64,000 bases of DNA, from positions 124,001 through 188,000 of the forward strand of contig NZ_JBFAPA010000016.1 in the NCBI RefSeq assembly GCF_040675465.1. The letters are read 5' to 3'. A program made the translations under genes and the position numbers. Positions 7,831-16,553 of this stretch are shown here, piece after piece; positions within the stretch are counted from its first letter, which is position 1; every line of letters begins with the position of its first letter. This stretch comes from Kibdelosporangium sp040675465 (GTDB lineage: Bacteria > Actinomycetota > Actinomycetes > Mycobacteriales > Pseudonocardiaceae). The notes beneath the pieces are model-generated. The model was not told the origin of the DNA and ran no database searches. It was given only the letters and a program-made list of their open reading frames with translations.

Positions 7831-8222
7831 GGCTTGGCGTCGACGATGAAGATCTGACCCGGCCGCTGCTGCTGCCGTGCCTCGACGCGGCGCAGCACAC
7901 GCTTGGCGATCATCCGGCGCGTGGCCGGGATGAGCAGCGCGATCGCGACCAGGTCGCTGACGAACCCGGGCAGCACCACCAGGATGCCCGCCACGGCGAT
8001 CAGCACCCCGTCGAGCATCTCCGCGCGCGGCGGCTGCCCCGACTGGATCTTGGACCGGAACGCCAGCAGCGCCCTGGTCCCCTCCCGCCGCAGCAGCATC
8101 GCGCCGACCACCGTCGCCGCGATGACCAGCAGAATCGTCGGCAGCACACCGATCGCCGACCCGATCGCGATCAACACCGTGATCTCGACCGCCATCCCCA
8201 CCAACAAGAGCAGAACGGGCAT
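7827..8222 (-). CDS. fxsA: FxsA family membrane protein
   Basis: A 131-residue membrane protein when started at ATG 8222 (MPVLLLLVGMAVEITVLIAI). It has two N-terminal transmembrane helices (residues 2-22 and 25-47), a polar linker, a third hydrophobic segment (LDGVLIAVAGILVVLPGFVS), and a basic tail. The RSKIQSGQPPRAEMLDG linker and the PGFVSD motif are typical of FxsA/YtzA proteins, named for suppressing phage T7 exclusion by the F plasmid in E. coli. The frame stays open upstream to a GTG at 8375 that overlaps the permease stop (51 more residues, 182 total). I prefer the shorter form because the family begins directly with a membrane helix. Confidence 0.75.
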   Translation of the reverse strand: MPVLLLLVGMAVEITVLIAIGSAIGVLPTILLVIAATVVGAMLLRREGTRALLAFRSKIQSGQPPRAEMLDGVLIAVAGILVVLPGFVSDLVAIALLIPATRRMIAKRVLRRVEARQQQRPGQIFIVDAKP

Positions 8223-8371
8223 ATCCCCATAACGAACGAGGACCCCGTTTTGCTCCATCCGGCGCTTGACCTGGGCGAGGTCGTCGCCATGCTCCGGGAA
8301 ACGGGCGACCCCGGCACCCGCCTGCCCCTCCGCGACCAACTGGTCAGCCGCCCAATTGGGCACCGGCACGA

Positions 8372-9193
8372 TCACCCCTTGGTGGCGCCGCCGGTGAGGC
8401 CCTTGACGAAGTGCTTCTGCAGGAACAGGTAGAAGATCAGCACCGGGAGGGTGGCCAGGAACATGAGGGCGAAGACGCTGCCGAAGTCGGCTTGGTACTG
8501 GCCGATGGAGCGGTAGATGCCCGTCGTCACGGTGGTGCCCTGGCTGGGGCCGAGGATGATGAGGGGGTCGATGAAGTCGTTCCAGATCCAGACGCCGAGG
8601 AAGATCATCACGCTGGCGGTGGCGGGGCGCAGCAGCGGGAACACGATGCGCCAGAACACCTGGCCGCGGCGGGCGCCGTCCAGGATGGCCGCTTCCTCCA
8701 GCTCGAGCGGCACACCGCGGATGAACCCGGAGAACACGAACACCCCGAACGGCACGTAGTAGCCGACGTTGAACAGGACCAGCCCCTGGAGGGTGGTCAT
8801 CAGGTTGGCGATCTGCAGGACGTCCGAGATCGGGATGAGGATCACCTGCGGCGGGATCATCAAGCCGGACAACAACACCAGGGTCAGCGCGCGGGTCCAC
8901 CTGTTCCGCGTGCGGGCCAGGTAGTGCCCGAGCATCGCGGACAACACCGTAAGCACCGCAACGGAAAGCACAGTCACCACGATGCTGTTGGTGAGGCTGA
9001 CCCAGAACAGCTGATCGGGCCGGGAAACGACCGCCGTGATGTTGTCCAAAGTGGGCGGCCACGGTGGCGACGCAGGGTCTGAGGAGATCAGGTCGCCGCG
9101 CTTGAACACGTTGGCCAGCACCAGGTACAGCGGCACGAAGAAGATCGCGCTGACCAGGATGGCCACCGCCGGGCGCACCCACGGCCGGGTCAC
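8372..9193 (-). CDS. Carbohydrate ABC transporter permease (MalG type)
   Basis: A 273-residue integral membrane protein with six predicted helices. The cytoplasmic EAA loop reads LELEEAAILDGARRGQVFWR then IVFPLLRPA, the site that contacts the ATPase. The length and the short cytoplasmic N-terminus match the second permease of CUT1 sugar importers. The GTG start overlaps the stop of the upstream permease by four bases. No ATPase gene is in the operon, so a shared MsiK-like ATPase is expected from actinomycete precedent. Confidence 0.92.
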   Translation of the reverse strand: MTRPWVRPAVAILVSAIFFVPLYLVLANVFKRGDLISSDPASPPWPPTLDNITAVVSRPDQLFWVSLTNSIVVTVLSVAVLTVLSAMLGHYLARTRNRWTRALTLVLLSGLMIPPQVILIPISDVLQIANLMTTLQGLVLFNVGYYVPFGVFVFSGFIRGVPLELEEAAILDGARRGQVFWRIVFPLLRPATASVMIFLGVWIWNDFIDPLIILGPSQGTTVTTGIYRSIGQYQADFGSVFALMFLATLPVLIFYLFLQKHFVKGLTGGATKG

Positions 9194-10149
9194 AGGTCCA
9201 CCTCCCGGCGTTGCAGCAGCCGCAAAACGATCGCGGTGACGACCGCGACGATGATCAGCATCACGATCGCCATCGCGGAGGCGTACCCGACATGGTTGGC
9301 GTCGAAGCCGGTCTGCAGCACGTTGAACGCGATCGTCGCGGTGGCACCGGTTCCCGGCCCGCCGTTGGTGATCACCTTGACGAAGTCATAGGTCTTGAAC
9401 GCCGAGATCAACAGCACGACCGTGTTGATCGTCAACGAAGGCGCCAGCAAGGGCCAAGTGACCGCCCGGAACCGGCGCACCGGCCCGGCACCGTCGATCG
9501 CGGCCGCCTCCAACAACTCCTGCGGAACCCCTTGCAGCCCAGCGAGGTAGACCACCACACAGAACCCGAGCATCTGCCAGCACACAATGGACGCCACCGA
9601 GTACAGCGCGATGTCCGGATCGGACAGCCACCCCGGCGGCTTGGCAACCCCCAGCCAGCGCAGCAACTGGTTCAGCGGCCCCTGGCTGTCCAGCAGCCGC
9701 GACCAGATGATGCTGACCACGACCGAGCTCAGGATCACCGGCGTGAAGAAGACACTGCGCAGCGCGTTGTACAGACCACCGCGTTTGTCCAGCAGCAGCG
9801 CCACTCCGAGGCCGAGCACGTTCGGCACGATCACCACGATCAACGTGAGGATCGAGGTGACCCTCAGTGCCGTGAGGAACTCGTCGTCCTGGAACAACAG
9901 CCCGAAGTTGTCCAGACCGACGAACGTGATCGGCGGGTTGAACGGGTTGTAGTTGGTCAGGCTGTAGACGAAGCTGATCACGATCGGGGCCAGCACGAAA
10001 CACACGTACACCAGCACGCCAGGGGCCCCGAACGACACGAAGTGCCAGATCCGGGGCCACACTGGGCGTCTGCGGCGGCCCTCGGTCACCGCACCGCCGT
10101 CCCTGCGAGAACTCTCCGGCGGTGCGGTGACCTCAGTGGCGGCGGCCAT
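9190..10149 (-). CDS. Carbohydrate ABC transporter permease (MalF type)
   Basis: A 319-residue protein from ATG 10149, just five bases after the binding-protein stop. A basic cytoplasmic N-terminus of about 40 residues precedes six predicted membrane helices. The EAA loop is present as VPQELLEAAAIDGAGPVRRF then RAVTWPLLAPS. The YSLTNYNPFNPP segment after the first helix is typical of MalF/UgpA-type permeases. It forms a heterodimeric channel with the following permease. Substrate cannot be read from sequence. Confidence 0.92.
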   Translation of the reverse strand: MAAATEVTAPPESSRRDGGAVTEGRRRRPVWPRIWHFVSFGAPGVLVYVCFVLAPIVISFVYSLTNYNPFNPPITFVGLDNFGLLFQDDEFLTALRVTSILTLIVVIVPNVLGLGVALLLDKRGGLYNALRSVFFTPVILSSVVVSIIWSRLLDSQGPLNQLLRWLGVAKPPGWLSDPDIALYSVASIVCWQMLGFCVVVYLAGLQGVPQELLEAAAIDGAGPVRRFRAVTWPLLAPSLTINTVVLLISAFKTYDFVKVITNGGPGTGATATIAFNVLQTGFDANHVGYASAMAIVMLIIVAVVTAIVLRLLQRREVDL

Positions 10150-10153
10150 CCCC

Positions 10154-11455
10154 CTACTTCGCCTTTTCCCACTCGGTGTCGAGGTAGGCGCACGCCTCCG
10201 CCACACTCTTGCGCCCGGTCACGATGTCCTGCGCGACCGCGTAGAACTTCTCTTTCATGCCAGGCAGAAGCCCGTCGTCCGCGGTCTCCCAGCCGAACGA
10301 GTTCACGATGGCGTTCTTGTCCACGGCCTCCTTGTAGAGGTCGTAGCCCGCCTTGAGCACCGGCCCGATGTCCGAGGGCATCTGGTAGCCCTTGATCGCC
10401 GGGACCAGGCCGTCCGCCTTGACCGACGCGTCGATCTGGCCCTTGTCGGTCTGGAACGCGATGGCGAACCTCTTTGCCGCGTCGAGGTTCTTGGAGTGCG
10501 CGTTCACGCTCATCCCGCCGCCGGTGTACGCGGGCACGACGAGTTTCCCGTCGTCCGTGGGGAAGTTGAACACGCCGATGTCGAAGTCGTGCTTCTTGGT
10601 GTCGGCGTTGGCCGCGAACCAGTTGCCCATCGGGTACATCGCGCCCTCACCGTTGAGGAACGCCTGCTCGGTGGCGGCGTAGTCGCGCGACACGCTGTCC
10701 TTGTTCAGGAAGCCCTTCGTGGACAGGTCCGCGAACTTCTGCACCGCCTTGGTGAAGTCCGGGTCGCTGAACTTGACCTTGCCGGCCCGCCGCTGGGTGA
10801 GCCAGTCCGGGGTCTTGCCGTACACGTCGACGCTGACCAGGCCGGTCATGATCATGCTGGCCGGGAAGCCGTCCTTGCCGCCGCCGATCACGAACGGCTG
10901 TGTCCCCTTGGCTTTCAGCTTCTCGCACGCGGCGAGCAGCTCGGCCCAGGTCTTCGGCGTGCTGGTGATGCCGGCGTCGGCGAACAGCTTCTTGTTGTAG
11001 TAGACGGGCGGGATGGTCTGCGTGTTGGCCGGCAGCTGGTGGTGGCCGCCCTTGATCGGGTTGGCCTCCGGGAACTGGAAGTCCTTCAGCTCGTCCGGCT
11101 TCCAGTCGTAGAGGTTGCCCGCCTCGGCGAACCCGGCCGGGTCGACAGCGATCATCACATCCGGGAACTGGCCGGACTGCAGCAGTTGCTTGGCATAGGG
11201 CGTGCGGCCCTGTGTGGTGGGCGCGACCAGCTTGTTCACCTTGATGTCGGGGTACTTGTCGGTGACCCGCTTGATCGCCGCGTCCCAGTAGGTGGGGGGC
11301 AGGTTGGGCGTCTCGAAGGTGAGGAAGCTGATCTCCTTAGTCCCCGTCGAACCAGCGCCCGTGGAACCGGTGCCGCCGCCGCCCGTGTCCTGCTTGACCG
11401 AACAGGCCGTCAGGCAGACCGCGACGGCCGCCCCTAAGGCCCAGACCTTTCTCAT
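10154..11455 (-). CDS. Extracellular sugar-binding lipoprotein of ABC importer
   Basis: A 433-residue family-1 solute-binding protein. The N-terminus is a lipoprotein signal (MRKVWALGAAVAVCLTACS) with lipobox LTAC and Cys18 as the lipidated residue. A Gly/Thr/Ser-rich linker follows, then a normal-length two-lobe binding fold. It delivers substrate to the two downstream permeases and is first in the operon. Inverted repeats upstream (11490-11552) suggest local repression. It could bind an oligosaccharide connected with the nearby mannosidase, but this is only positional. Confidence 0.92.
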   Translation of the reverse strand: MRKVWALGAAVAVCLTACSVKQDTGGGGTGSTGAGSTGTKEISFLTFETPNLPPTYWDAAIKRVTDKYPDIKVNKLVAPTTQGRTPYAKQLLQSGQFPDVMIAVDPAGFAEAGNLYDWKPDELKDFQFPEANPIKGGHHQLPANTQTIPPVYYNKKLFADAGITSTPKTWAELLAACEKLKAKGTQPFVIGGGKDGFPASMIMTGLVSVDVYGKTPDWLTQRRAGKVKFSDPDFTKAVQKFADLSTKGFLNKDSVSRDYAATEQAFLNGEGAMYPMGNWFAANADTKKHDFDIGVFNFPTDDGKLVVPAYTGGGMSVNAHSKNLDAAKRFAIAFQTDKGQIDASVKADGLVPAIKGYQMPSDIGPVLKAGYDLYKEAVDKNAIVNSFGWETADDGLLPGMKEKFYAVAQDIVTGRKSVAEACAYLDTEWEKAK

Positions 11456-11489
11456 CGCCGGCCTCCTTGCCGCTCTGTGCGGAGGATTT

Positions 11490-11552
11490 CATCGGATGCC
11501 TTGCCCCGAGTCAACGGTTCTGAAAAGGTTTACCACCTTGATACATCCGATG
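11490..11552. promoter_or_regulatory. Inverted repeats upstream of the sugar-importer operon
   Basis: CATCGGATG (11490-11498) and CATCCGATG (11544-11552) are exact reverse complements 45 bp apart. Between them lies a second inverted repeat AAGGT-TTACC-ACCTT (11525-11539). The paired arms could let a regulator bridge the promoter by looping. The inner element contains GGTTTACC, similar to GntR-type half-sites. No regulator gene is immediately adjacent. Confidence 0.4.
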
Positions 11553-11619
11553 TCTACGCCTGACTTGACCAAATCCGGCTACGGTGGACACCAGACCAAG
11601 GAGTCGGGGGAGGCAACCC

Positions 11620-11802
11620 ATGGCCAGCCAGACGGAGACCATCCAGGAAGTGATCGAGACCGCGGCGCACCACCTGAGCCGCATCGCGGGCATCATGGCG
11701 ACAGCGGCCGGCGACATCGTCCGGGAGCTCGGCGAGCTCGTGAACGACGTGGCCCAGATCCCGCGCGCCACCCAGCCGGCCGAACCGCCCGTCGAGGAGT
11801 GA
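11620..11802 (+). CDS. Small helical protein of unknown function
   Basis: A 60-residue protein starting at ATG 11620 with an excellent GGGGGAGG upstream. Residues 5-50 form an amphipathic helix-rich stretch (TIQEVIETAAHHLSRIAGIM and DIVRELGELVNDVAQIPRA). The acidic, Pro-containing tail ends PAEPPVEE. No signal peptide or known domain. Its good ribosome-binding site and normal codon use suggest it is real. It stands alone between the divergent importer operon and a nucleotidyltransferase remnant. Confidence 0.65.
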   Translation: MASQTETIQEVIETAAHHLSRIAGIMATAAGDIVRELGELVNDVAQIPRATQPAEPPVEE

Positions 11803-11825
11803 GCTGACGTCCATTGTGGACGACG

Positions 11826-12302
11826 ATGTGGGAACCGGCGTCCGTGGCAGAGGTCGCCGAGCTGTTCGCGGACGTTCCGGACTGGTGGATCGCCGGCGGG
11901 TTCGCGATCGAGCATGCCGTGGGGCGGCCGTTCCGGGAGCACGGCGATATCGACGTGTTGGTGTTGCGCCGGGATTTGCCTGCCGTACAACGGGTTTTGG
12001 CCGGCTGGGAACTGTGGGCGGCGGATCCCCCGGGGACGTTGCGGCCATGGGCGGACGGCGAGGTACTGGCACCGGAGGTGCACGACATCTGGTGCCGGAC
12101 CGGGCCGGACCGGCCTTGGCGGGTTCAGGTGATGGCCGACGAGGCCGAGGTTGCACGCGGCCGTTCGCCGGACTTATGGGCCGCATCCATGGCTGGTCAG
12201 CGTTCCGGAATATCGAAGTTGACCAGGAGGAACCGGTCCGGCTCGGCAACGGGACCCGGGGTGTGGTCGATGGTGACGACGAGGGTGTTGTTAAGTGGAT
12301 GA
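11826..12302 (+). CDS. Nucleotidyltransferase-like protein, C-terminally truncated (possible pseudogene)
   Basis: From ATG 11826 the protein matches the start of aminoglycoside-nucleotidyltransferase-like proteins. WWIAGGFAIEHAVGRPFREH is followed by GDIDVLVLRRD, the metal-binding Asp pair, then ADPPGTLRPW and HDIWCR. After about residue 110 (WRVQVMADEAE) similarity stops. Family members usually continue for about 70 residues with a PLAxL and a LAPE motif. A neighbouring frame reads TRPFAGLMGRIHG at the break, which hints at a deletion plus frameshift. The remaining frame to 12302 runs antisense to the next gene and looks non-functional. Confidence 0.5.
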   Translation: MWEPASVAEVAELFADVPDWWIAGGFAIEHAVGRPFREHGDIDVLVLRRDLPAVQRVLAGWELWAADPPGTLRPWADGEVLAPEVHDIWCRTGPDRPWRVQVMADEAEVARGRSPDLWAASMAGQRSGISKLTRRNRSGSATGPGVWSMVTTRVLLSG

Positions 12303-12520
12303 TCGGCCCTGAGGATGATGCCCCACGTGGCGTTGTAGGTGCGGATCTGCTCGTAGCGCTGGGCGAATTCGGCCGGCGGGCACGGGGTGGTGCGCGAGCC
12401 CGTGGGCAGCGCGCGATCGTTGAACAGGACCGTCGTGAACGGGTGGTTCGGTAACGACGATTTGTACTCGTTCACAAATCTCTCGGCTATTTCAGGGAAG
12501 GACTCCACGGCGCGGGACAC
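12197..12520 (-). CDS. Hypothetical protein, about 107 residues
   Basis: A minus-strand reading frame with plausible composition (ESFPEIAERFVNEYKSSLPN and NATWGIILRADHPLNNTLVV are typical segments). I chose the GTG at 12520; another GTG at 12508 also fits, and the frame remains open further upstream with less convincing composition. There is no signal peptide, membrane segment or known motif. It overlaps the degenerate tail of the nucleotidyltransferase remnant, which suggests an insertion or rearrangement here. Base composition is slightly lower in GC than the neighbours. Confidence 0.5.
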   Translation of the reverse strand: MSRAVESFPEIAERFVNEYKSSLPNHPFTTVLFNDRALPTGSRTTPCPPAEFAQRYEQIRTYNATWGIILRADHPLNNTLVVTIDHTPGPVAEPDRFLLVNFDIPER

Positions 12521-12665
12521 TAGCAATCCGGCTGATCGGCACGCCCGGGAATTAACCGCAACCCCAGGAGTACGGGATCGCCCGTAGGGCACAACCGCGG
12601 GAGTAGGCCAAGTGTCCGCCCTGGTCCGACGCTGAAAACCGGGCCGCTGCCGGACTCTGTGCGGC

Positions 12666-14582
12666 ATGAACGGACAGAGTCGATTCGAGCGGCTGGCGAT
12701 CTGGTCGCGCAGGCACCGCTGGCTGGCGGTCATCCTCTGGGTGGTGGCGGTGGCGGGGATCACCGTTGGCGCGCAGGCGATCGGCAGCGACTACCACAAC
12801 GACAACTCCATGCCCGGCACGCAGTCGCAGCGCGTCGCCGACCTCCTCCCCCGCGCCGAGAGCGTCCAGGTCGTCAAACAGGGCGACATCGCCCCAGTCC
12901 TGGCGCAGATCCGGCCCCTTCCCCACGTCAAAGACGTCAGCGAACCGGTGACCGGCAAGGACGACATCTCCTACGCAACGGTCACAGTGGACAGTAAGGA
13001 CGTCAAGGCGATCCTGGACGTGGCCAAGGCCAACGGCGCGCAGCTCGGCGGGGACGCGGTGAAGGCCGCCGAGGAGTCGTCGAACGGCGCGTCCGAGGGC
13101 ATCGGGATGCTGGCCGCGCTGGTGATCCTGGTCTTCATGTTCGGCTCGATCCTCGCCGCTGGGCTGCCGATCCTCACGGCGGTCTTCGCGGTCGGCGGCA
13201 CGGTCGGCGTGATCATGATCGCGTCGCACCTGGTCACCCTGCCCAGCTACGCGCCGCCGGTGATGATCCTGGTCGGGCTGGGAGTCGGGGTGGACTACGC
13301 GCTGCTGATCTTCGCCCGTTTCCGCACCGAGATCCAGAACGGCACCGACCGCCGCACGGCCGCGGTCAAGGCGCTGGACACCGCGGGCCGGTCAGTGTTG
13401 TTCGCCGGTTGCACGGTGATCATCGCGCTGCTGGGTCTGCTCGCGCTCGGACTTGGCTCCCTGCAAGGACTAGCGTTGGCGGTCACGTTGACCGTGCTGC
13501 TCACGTTGGTCGCGTCGCTCACGCTTCTGCCCGCGTTGCTGGACATCTTCGGGCCACGGCTGGAAAAGACGATCCGCAAGCGCAAGCCGCACGGCGACCG
13601 GTGGCGCGCCTGGGCGGGTGCCGTCCAGAAACGTCCCTGGCCCGCGCTCGTCATCGCGGTCGTGGCGCTGGGCGCGTTGTCCTTGCCAGCGCTCGGAATG
13701 CGGCTCGGGTTCGCCGATGCCGGTACCGCACCGGAGTCCTCGACCACCCGGCAGGCGTATGACCTGCTGGCCAAGGGGTTCGGGCCCGGGTTCAACGGTC
13801 CGCTCGTGATCGTCGGCGACGGCAGGAAAGCCTACGACCTGGCAACAACAACCCCAGGCGTCGCAAGGGTTCTGCCGCCACAGGGCAACACGGTCATCCT
13901 GTTTCCCACAACCGCACCACAGGACGCGGCCACCGATGAGCTGGTCGACCGGCTGCGCACCGAACTCGGCGACGGGTACCTGGTCGGCGGCCAGGTGGCG
14001 GCCGCGGACGACTTCGCCAGCGCGGTCAGCGACCGGTTGCCGCTGTTCATCCTGGTCGTGGTCGGACTCTCGGCGATCTTGCTGATGGTGGTGTTCCGGT
14101 CGATTCTGGTGCCGCTCAAGGCCGCGGTGCTCAACCTGCTCAGCATCGGCGCCTCGCTCGGCGTGATCACCCTGGTGTTCGGGCAGAGCGGACCGATCGA
14201 GGCGTTCGTGCCGGTGCTGATCTTCGCGATCGTGTTCGGCCTGTCCATGGACTACGAGGTGTTCCTGGTGTCGCGGATGCACGAGGAATGGCGGCGCACC
14301 GGCGACGCGCAACTGGCTGTGCGCGAAGGCATGGCGAGCACGGGCAGCGTGATCACCGCCGCCGCGGCCATCATGATCGTGGTGTTCGGGGCGTTCCTGT
14401 TCAGTGAGGACCGGATGCTGCAGCAGTTCGGCCTCGGCCTGGCGGTCGCGGTGCTGCTCGACGCGCTGGTGATCCGCTGCCTGATCGTGCCGGCGGTCAT
14501 GCGGCTGTTCGGCCGCGCCGCCTGGTGGCTGCCCCGTGGCCTGGACCGCCGGCTGCCCCAGGTCGCGCTCGAACACGCCTGA
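12666..14582 (+). CDS. MMPL/RND family transporter
   Basis: A 638-residue membrane protein of the MmpL/SecDF-like RND superfamily. One helix near the N-terminus (residues about 17-36) is followed by a periplasmic domain, a bundle of five helices, a second periplasmic domain and a final bundle. The signature GVGVDYALLIFARFR marks the first bundle and GLSMDYEVFLVSRMHEEW the second; the paired Asp-Tyr residues are the proton-relay positions in MmpL proteins. Length is at the short end for the family, so the periplasmic domains are small. Members export lipids, siderophores or drugs by proton exchange. No regulator is adjacent. Confidence 0.9.
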   Translation: MNGQSRFERLAIWSRRHRWLAVILWVVAVAGITVGAQAIGSDYHNDNSMPGTQSQRVADLLPRAESVQVVKQGDIAPVLAQIRPLPHVKDVSEPVTGKDDISYATVTVDSKDVKAILDVAKANGAQLGGDAVKAAEESSNGASEGIGMLAALVILVFMFGSILAAGLPILTAVFAVGGTVGVIMIASHLVTLPSYAPPVMILVGLGVGVDYALLIFARFRTEIQNGTDRRTAAVKALDTAGRSVLFAGCTVIIALLGLLALGLGSLQGLALAVTLTVLLTLVASLTLLPALLDIFGPRLEKTIRKRKPHGDRWRAWAGAVQKRPWPALVIAVVALGALSLPALGMRLGFADAGTAPESSTTRQAYDLLAKGFGPGFNGPLVIVGDGRKAYDLATTTPGVARVLPPQGNTVILFPTTAPQDAATDELVDRLRTELGDGYLVGGQVAAADDFASAVSDRLPLFILVVVGLSAILLMVVFRSILVPLKAAVLNLLSIGASLGVITLVFGQSGPIEAFVPVLIFAIVFGLSMDYEVFLVSRMHEEWRRTGDAQLAVREGMASTGSVITAAAAIMIVVFGAFLFSEDRMLQQFGLGLAVAVLLDALVIRCLIVPAVMRLFGRAAWWLPRGLDRRLPQVALEHA

Positions 14583-14600
14583 GCCGTAGGCTCGCAGGCG

Positions 14601-14831
14601 ATGACCATCCGTGAGGTTTCCATCCGTGACGAGTCGATCCGGCTCGGCCAGTTCCTGAAGCTGGCCGACCTGGCCGACAACGGCAGCCACGCCAAGGACC
14701 TGATCGAGGCGGGCGACGTCACCGTCAACGGCCGCCCCGAGACCCGGCGCGGCGCCCAGTTGCACGACGGTGACGTCGTGGCCGTGGGCGGCGAGAAGGC
14801 GCGGCTGGTCAGCTCAGCCAGCCGGGAGTGA
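14601..14831 (+). CDS. S4 domain RNA-binding protein
   Basis: A 76-residue protein that is essentially one S4 domain: IRLGQFLKLADLADNGSHAK then DLIEAGDVTVNGRPETRRGA, with the usual conserved Asn-Gly and Arg residues. Free-standing S4 proteins (YbcJ/YaaA type) bind structured RNA, often ribosomal or tRNA-like. It starts 18 bp after the MMPL gene and may be co-transcribed. Its last 23 bases overlap the convergent response-regulator gene. Confidence 0.85.
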   Translation: MTIREVSIRDESIRLGQFLKLADLADNGSHAKDLIEAGDVTVNGRPETRRGAQLHDGDVVAVGGEKARLVSSASRE

Positions 14832-15468
14832 TCATCCCGGACTCGTAGGCCAGGACGACCAGCTGGGCGCGGTCGCGCACGGCGAGCTTGGTCATGATCC
14901 GGCTGACGTGGGTCTTCGCGGTGGCCGGGCTGAGCACGAGCTTGGCGGCGATCTCGTCGTTCGACAGGCCCGCAGCGACCAGGACCATGACCTCGCGTTC
15001 CCGTTCGGTCAACGAGTTCAGCCGCGGGCTCGGGCCGGGGCGGTCGACCCGGCCGGCGAACTCGGCGATCAGCCGCCGGGTGACCGAAGGCGCGAGCAGG
15101 GCGTCGCCCCGGGCGACCACCCGGACGCCGTGGATCAGCTCCATCGGTTCGGTGTCCTTGACCAGGAACCCGCTCGCGCCCGCTCGCAGGGCGCCGTAGA
15201 CGTAGTCGTCGAGGTCGAACGTGGTCAGGATGACGACCTTGACATCGTTGGTGGCGGCCAAGATCCGGCGGGTCGCCTCCAGGCCGTCCAGCTCGGGCAT
15301 CCGGACGTCCATCAGCACCACGTCGGGCTTCAGCGACCTGGCCAGCTCGACGGCCTCGGCGCCGTTGGCCGCCTCGCCGACCACCGAGATGTCGTGCTCA
15401 CCGTCCAGGATGGACCGGAAGCCCGCGCGGACGAGCCGCTGGTCGTCGGCCAGCACCACGGTGATCAT
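14809..15468 (-). CDS. NarL/LuxR-family response regulator
   Basis: A 219-residue response regulator from ATG 15468. The receiver domain (residues 1-118) has the acidic pair in VVLADDQRLVRAG, phosphoacceptor Asp in VVLMDVRMPELDG, the switch Thr in VVILTTFDLDDY, and conserved Lys in FLVKDTEP. The C-terminal LuxR helix-turn-helix (LTEREREVMVLVAAGLSNDE and ATAKTHVSRIMTKL) binds DNA. It overlaps the upstream histidine kinase gene by four bases (ATGA), so the pair is a complete two-component system. Target genes are not visible, though the TetR operon upstream is divergent. Confidence 0.95.
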   Translation of the reverse strand: MITVVLADDQRLVRAGFRSILDGEHDISVVGEAANGAEAVELARSLKPDVVLMDVRMPELDGLEATRRILAATNDVKVVILTTFDLDDYVYGALRAGASGFLVKDTEPMELIHGVRVVARGDALLAPSVTRRLIAEFAGRVDRPGPSPRLNSLTEREREVMVLVAAGLSNDEIAAKLVLSPATAKTHVSRIMTKLAVRDRAQLVVLAYESGMITPGWLS

Positions 15469-16523
15469 GAGGCCCCCAAAGGCAGTGTGGCCGCGACGGA
15501 GACGCCGTCCGGCCCGCTGTCGACCGACAGTGTCCCACCGACGGATCGCGCGCGTTCGGTCATCCCCCGGATCCCGTTGCCGGCCACCACTTTCCCGCCG
15601 CGCCCGTCGTCGACGATCTGTATGCACACGGTATCCACGTTGTACACAAGGTGTATACGAGCGGTGTGCGCGGCGGCGTGCCGGGTGATGTTGGTCAGCG
15701 CCTCCTGAATGATCCGGTACGCGACGAGGTCGACCTCGGACGGCAGCTGGCGCACCTCACCGTCGACGGTCACGTCGAGGCCGGTCGCACGGGTTCGTTC
15801 GACCAGGTCGGCGAGCTGGTTCAGGCCCGGCGGGCGGGTCGGCGCGGGCTCGTCGACCTGGCGCAGCACCCCCAGTGTGCCGCGCAGTTCGCGCAACGCG
15901 TCCTTGCTCGCCTGTTTGATCGCCTCCAGCGCGGGCTCGGACTGGTCCTTGCGGTGCAGCGCCGCGCTGGCCTGCACGTTGATCAGGGAGATGTTGTGCG
16001 CCAGGACATCGTGCAGCTCGCGGGCGATCCGCAGGCGTTCCTCGGTGGTCGCCCGCTGCGACGCCTCGGCCGCGTACGCCCGGCGCCCGTTGCTCACCGC
16101 GCCGAGGGCGATCATCGCGACCAGCCAGCCGACCAGCATGAACATCGCGACGTTGTCCACGTGCCGGACCGTGGACGCCATCTCGCCGAGCACGATCGCC
16201 ACCATGGCCACCACCGAGAGCACGATCGCGGCGATCATCTTCCCGGCGGCGGCCACGAAGTAGAGGGCGATGACGAAGGTGGCGAGCATCGGCCCGCTCG
16301 CGCCCACGAACGGGTAGTAGATCCCGCACCCGATCAGCGTGCCCACGCCGACCCAGACCGGGAACCGCCGCCGGAACGCCAGCAGCCCGCCGGTGACCAC
16401 GATCAGCAGCGCCCCGGCCCAGTCGAGCTGAACCCCGCCCTGCACCTGGTCCTGCAGGAACGTGCTGGCCAGCACGCCGAAGGCCACCAGGGCTGCGACC
16501 AGGACATCACGACCAGTAGGCAC
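15465..16523 (-). CDS. Sensor histidine kinase, NarL/DesK-type
   Basis: A 352-residue kinase from GTG 16523. Five to six predicted membrane helices occupy residues 8-150, with almost no extracytoplasmic domain, so it probably senses the membrane or a ligand within it. The HisKA_3 phosphoacceptor motif is EERLRIARELHDVLAHNISL. The ATPase domain has the N-box YRIIQEALTNITRHA and G-box VDDGRGG and GNGIRGMTERA. It phosphorylates the coupled downstream response regulator. The ORF can extend upstream to 16664, but this would translate the intergenic repeats. Confidence 0.92.
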   Translation of the reverse strand: MPTGRDVLVAALVAFGVLASTFLQDQVQGGVQLDWAGALLIVVTGGLLAFRRRFPVWVGVGTLIGCGIYYPFVGASGPMLATFVIALYFVAAAGKMIAAIVLSVVAMVAIVLGEMASTVRHVDNVAMFMLVGWLVAMIALGAVSNGRRAYAAEASQRATTEERLRIARELHDVLAHNISLINVQASAALHRKDQSEPALEAIKQASKDALRELRGTLGVLRQVDEPAPTRPPGLNQLADLVERTRATGLDVTVDGEVRQLPSEVDLVAYRIIQEALTNITRHAAAHTARIHLVYNVDTVCIQIVDDGRGGKVVAGNGIRGMTERARSVGGTLSVDSGPDGVSVAATLPLGAS

Positions 16524-16553
16524 GCCCCGAGTCTGCCAGTCCCCACCCCGCGC

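Noticed and set aside
8258..8375. Extended N-terminus of the FxsA protein from GTG 8375
   Set aside because: The added 51 residues are not hydrophobic and family members begin directly with a membrane helix, so I kept ATG 8222, although the GTG/TGA overlap leaves some doubt.
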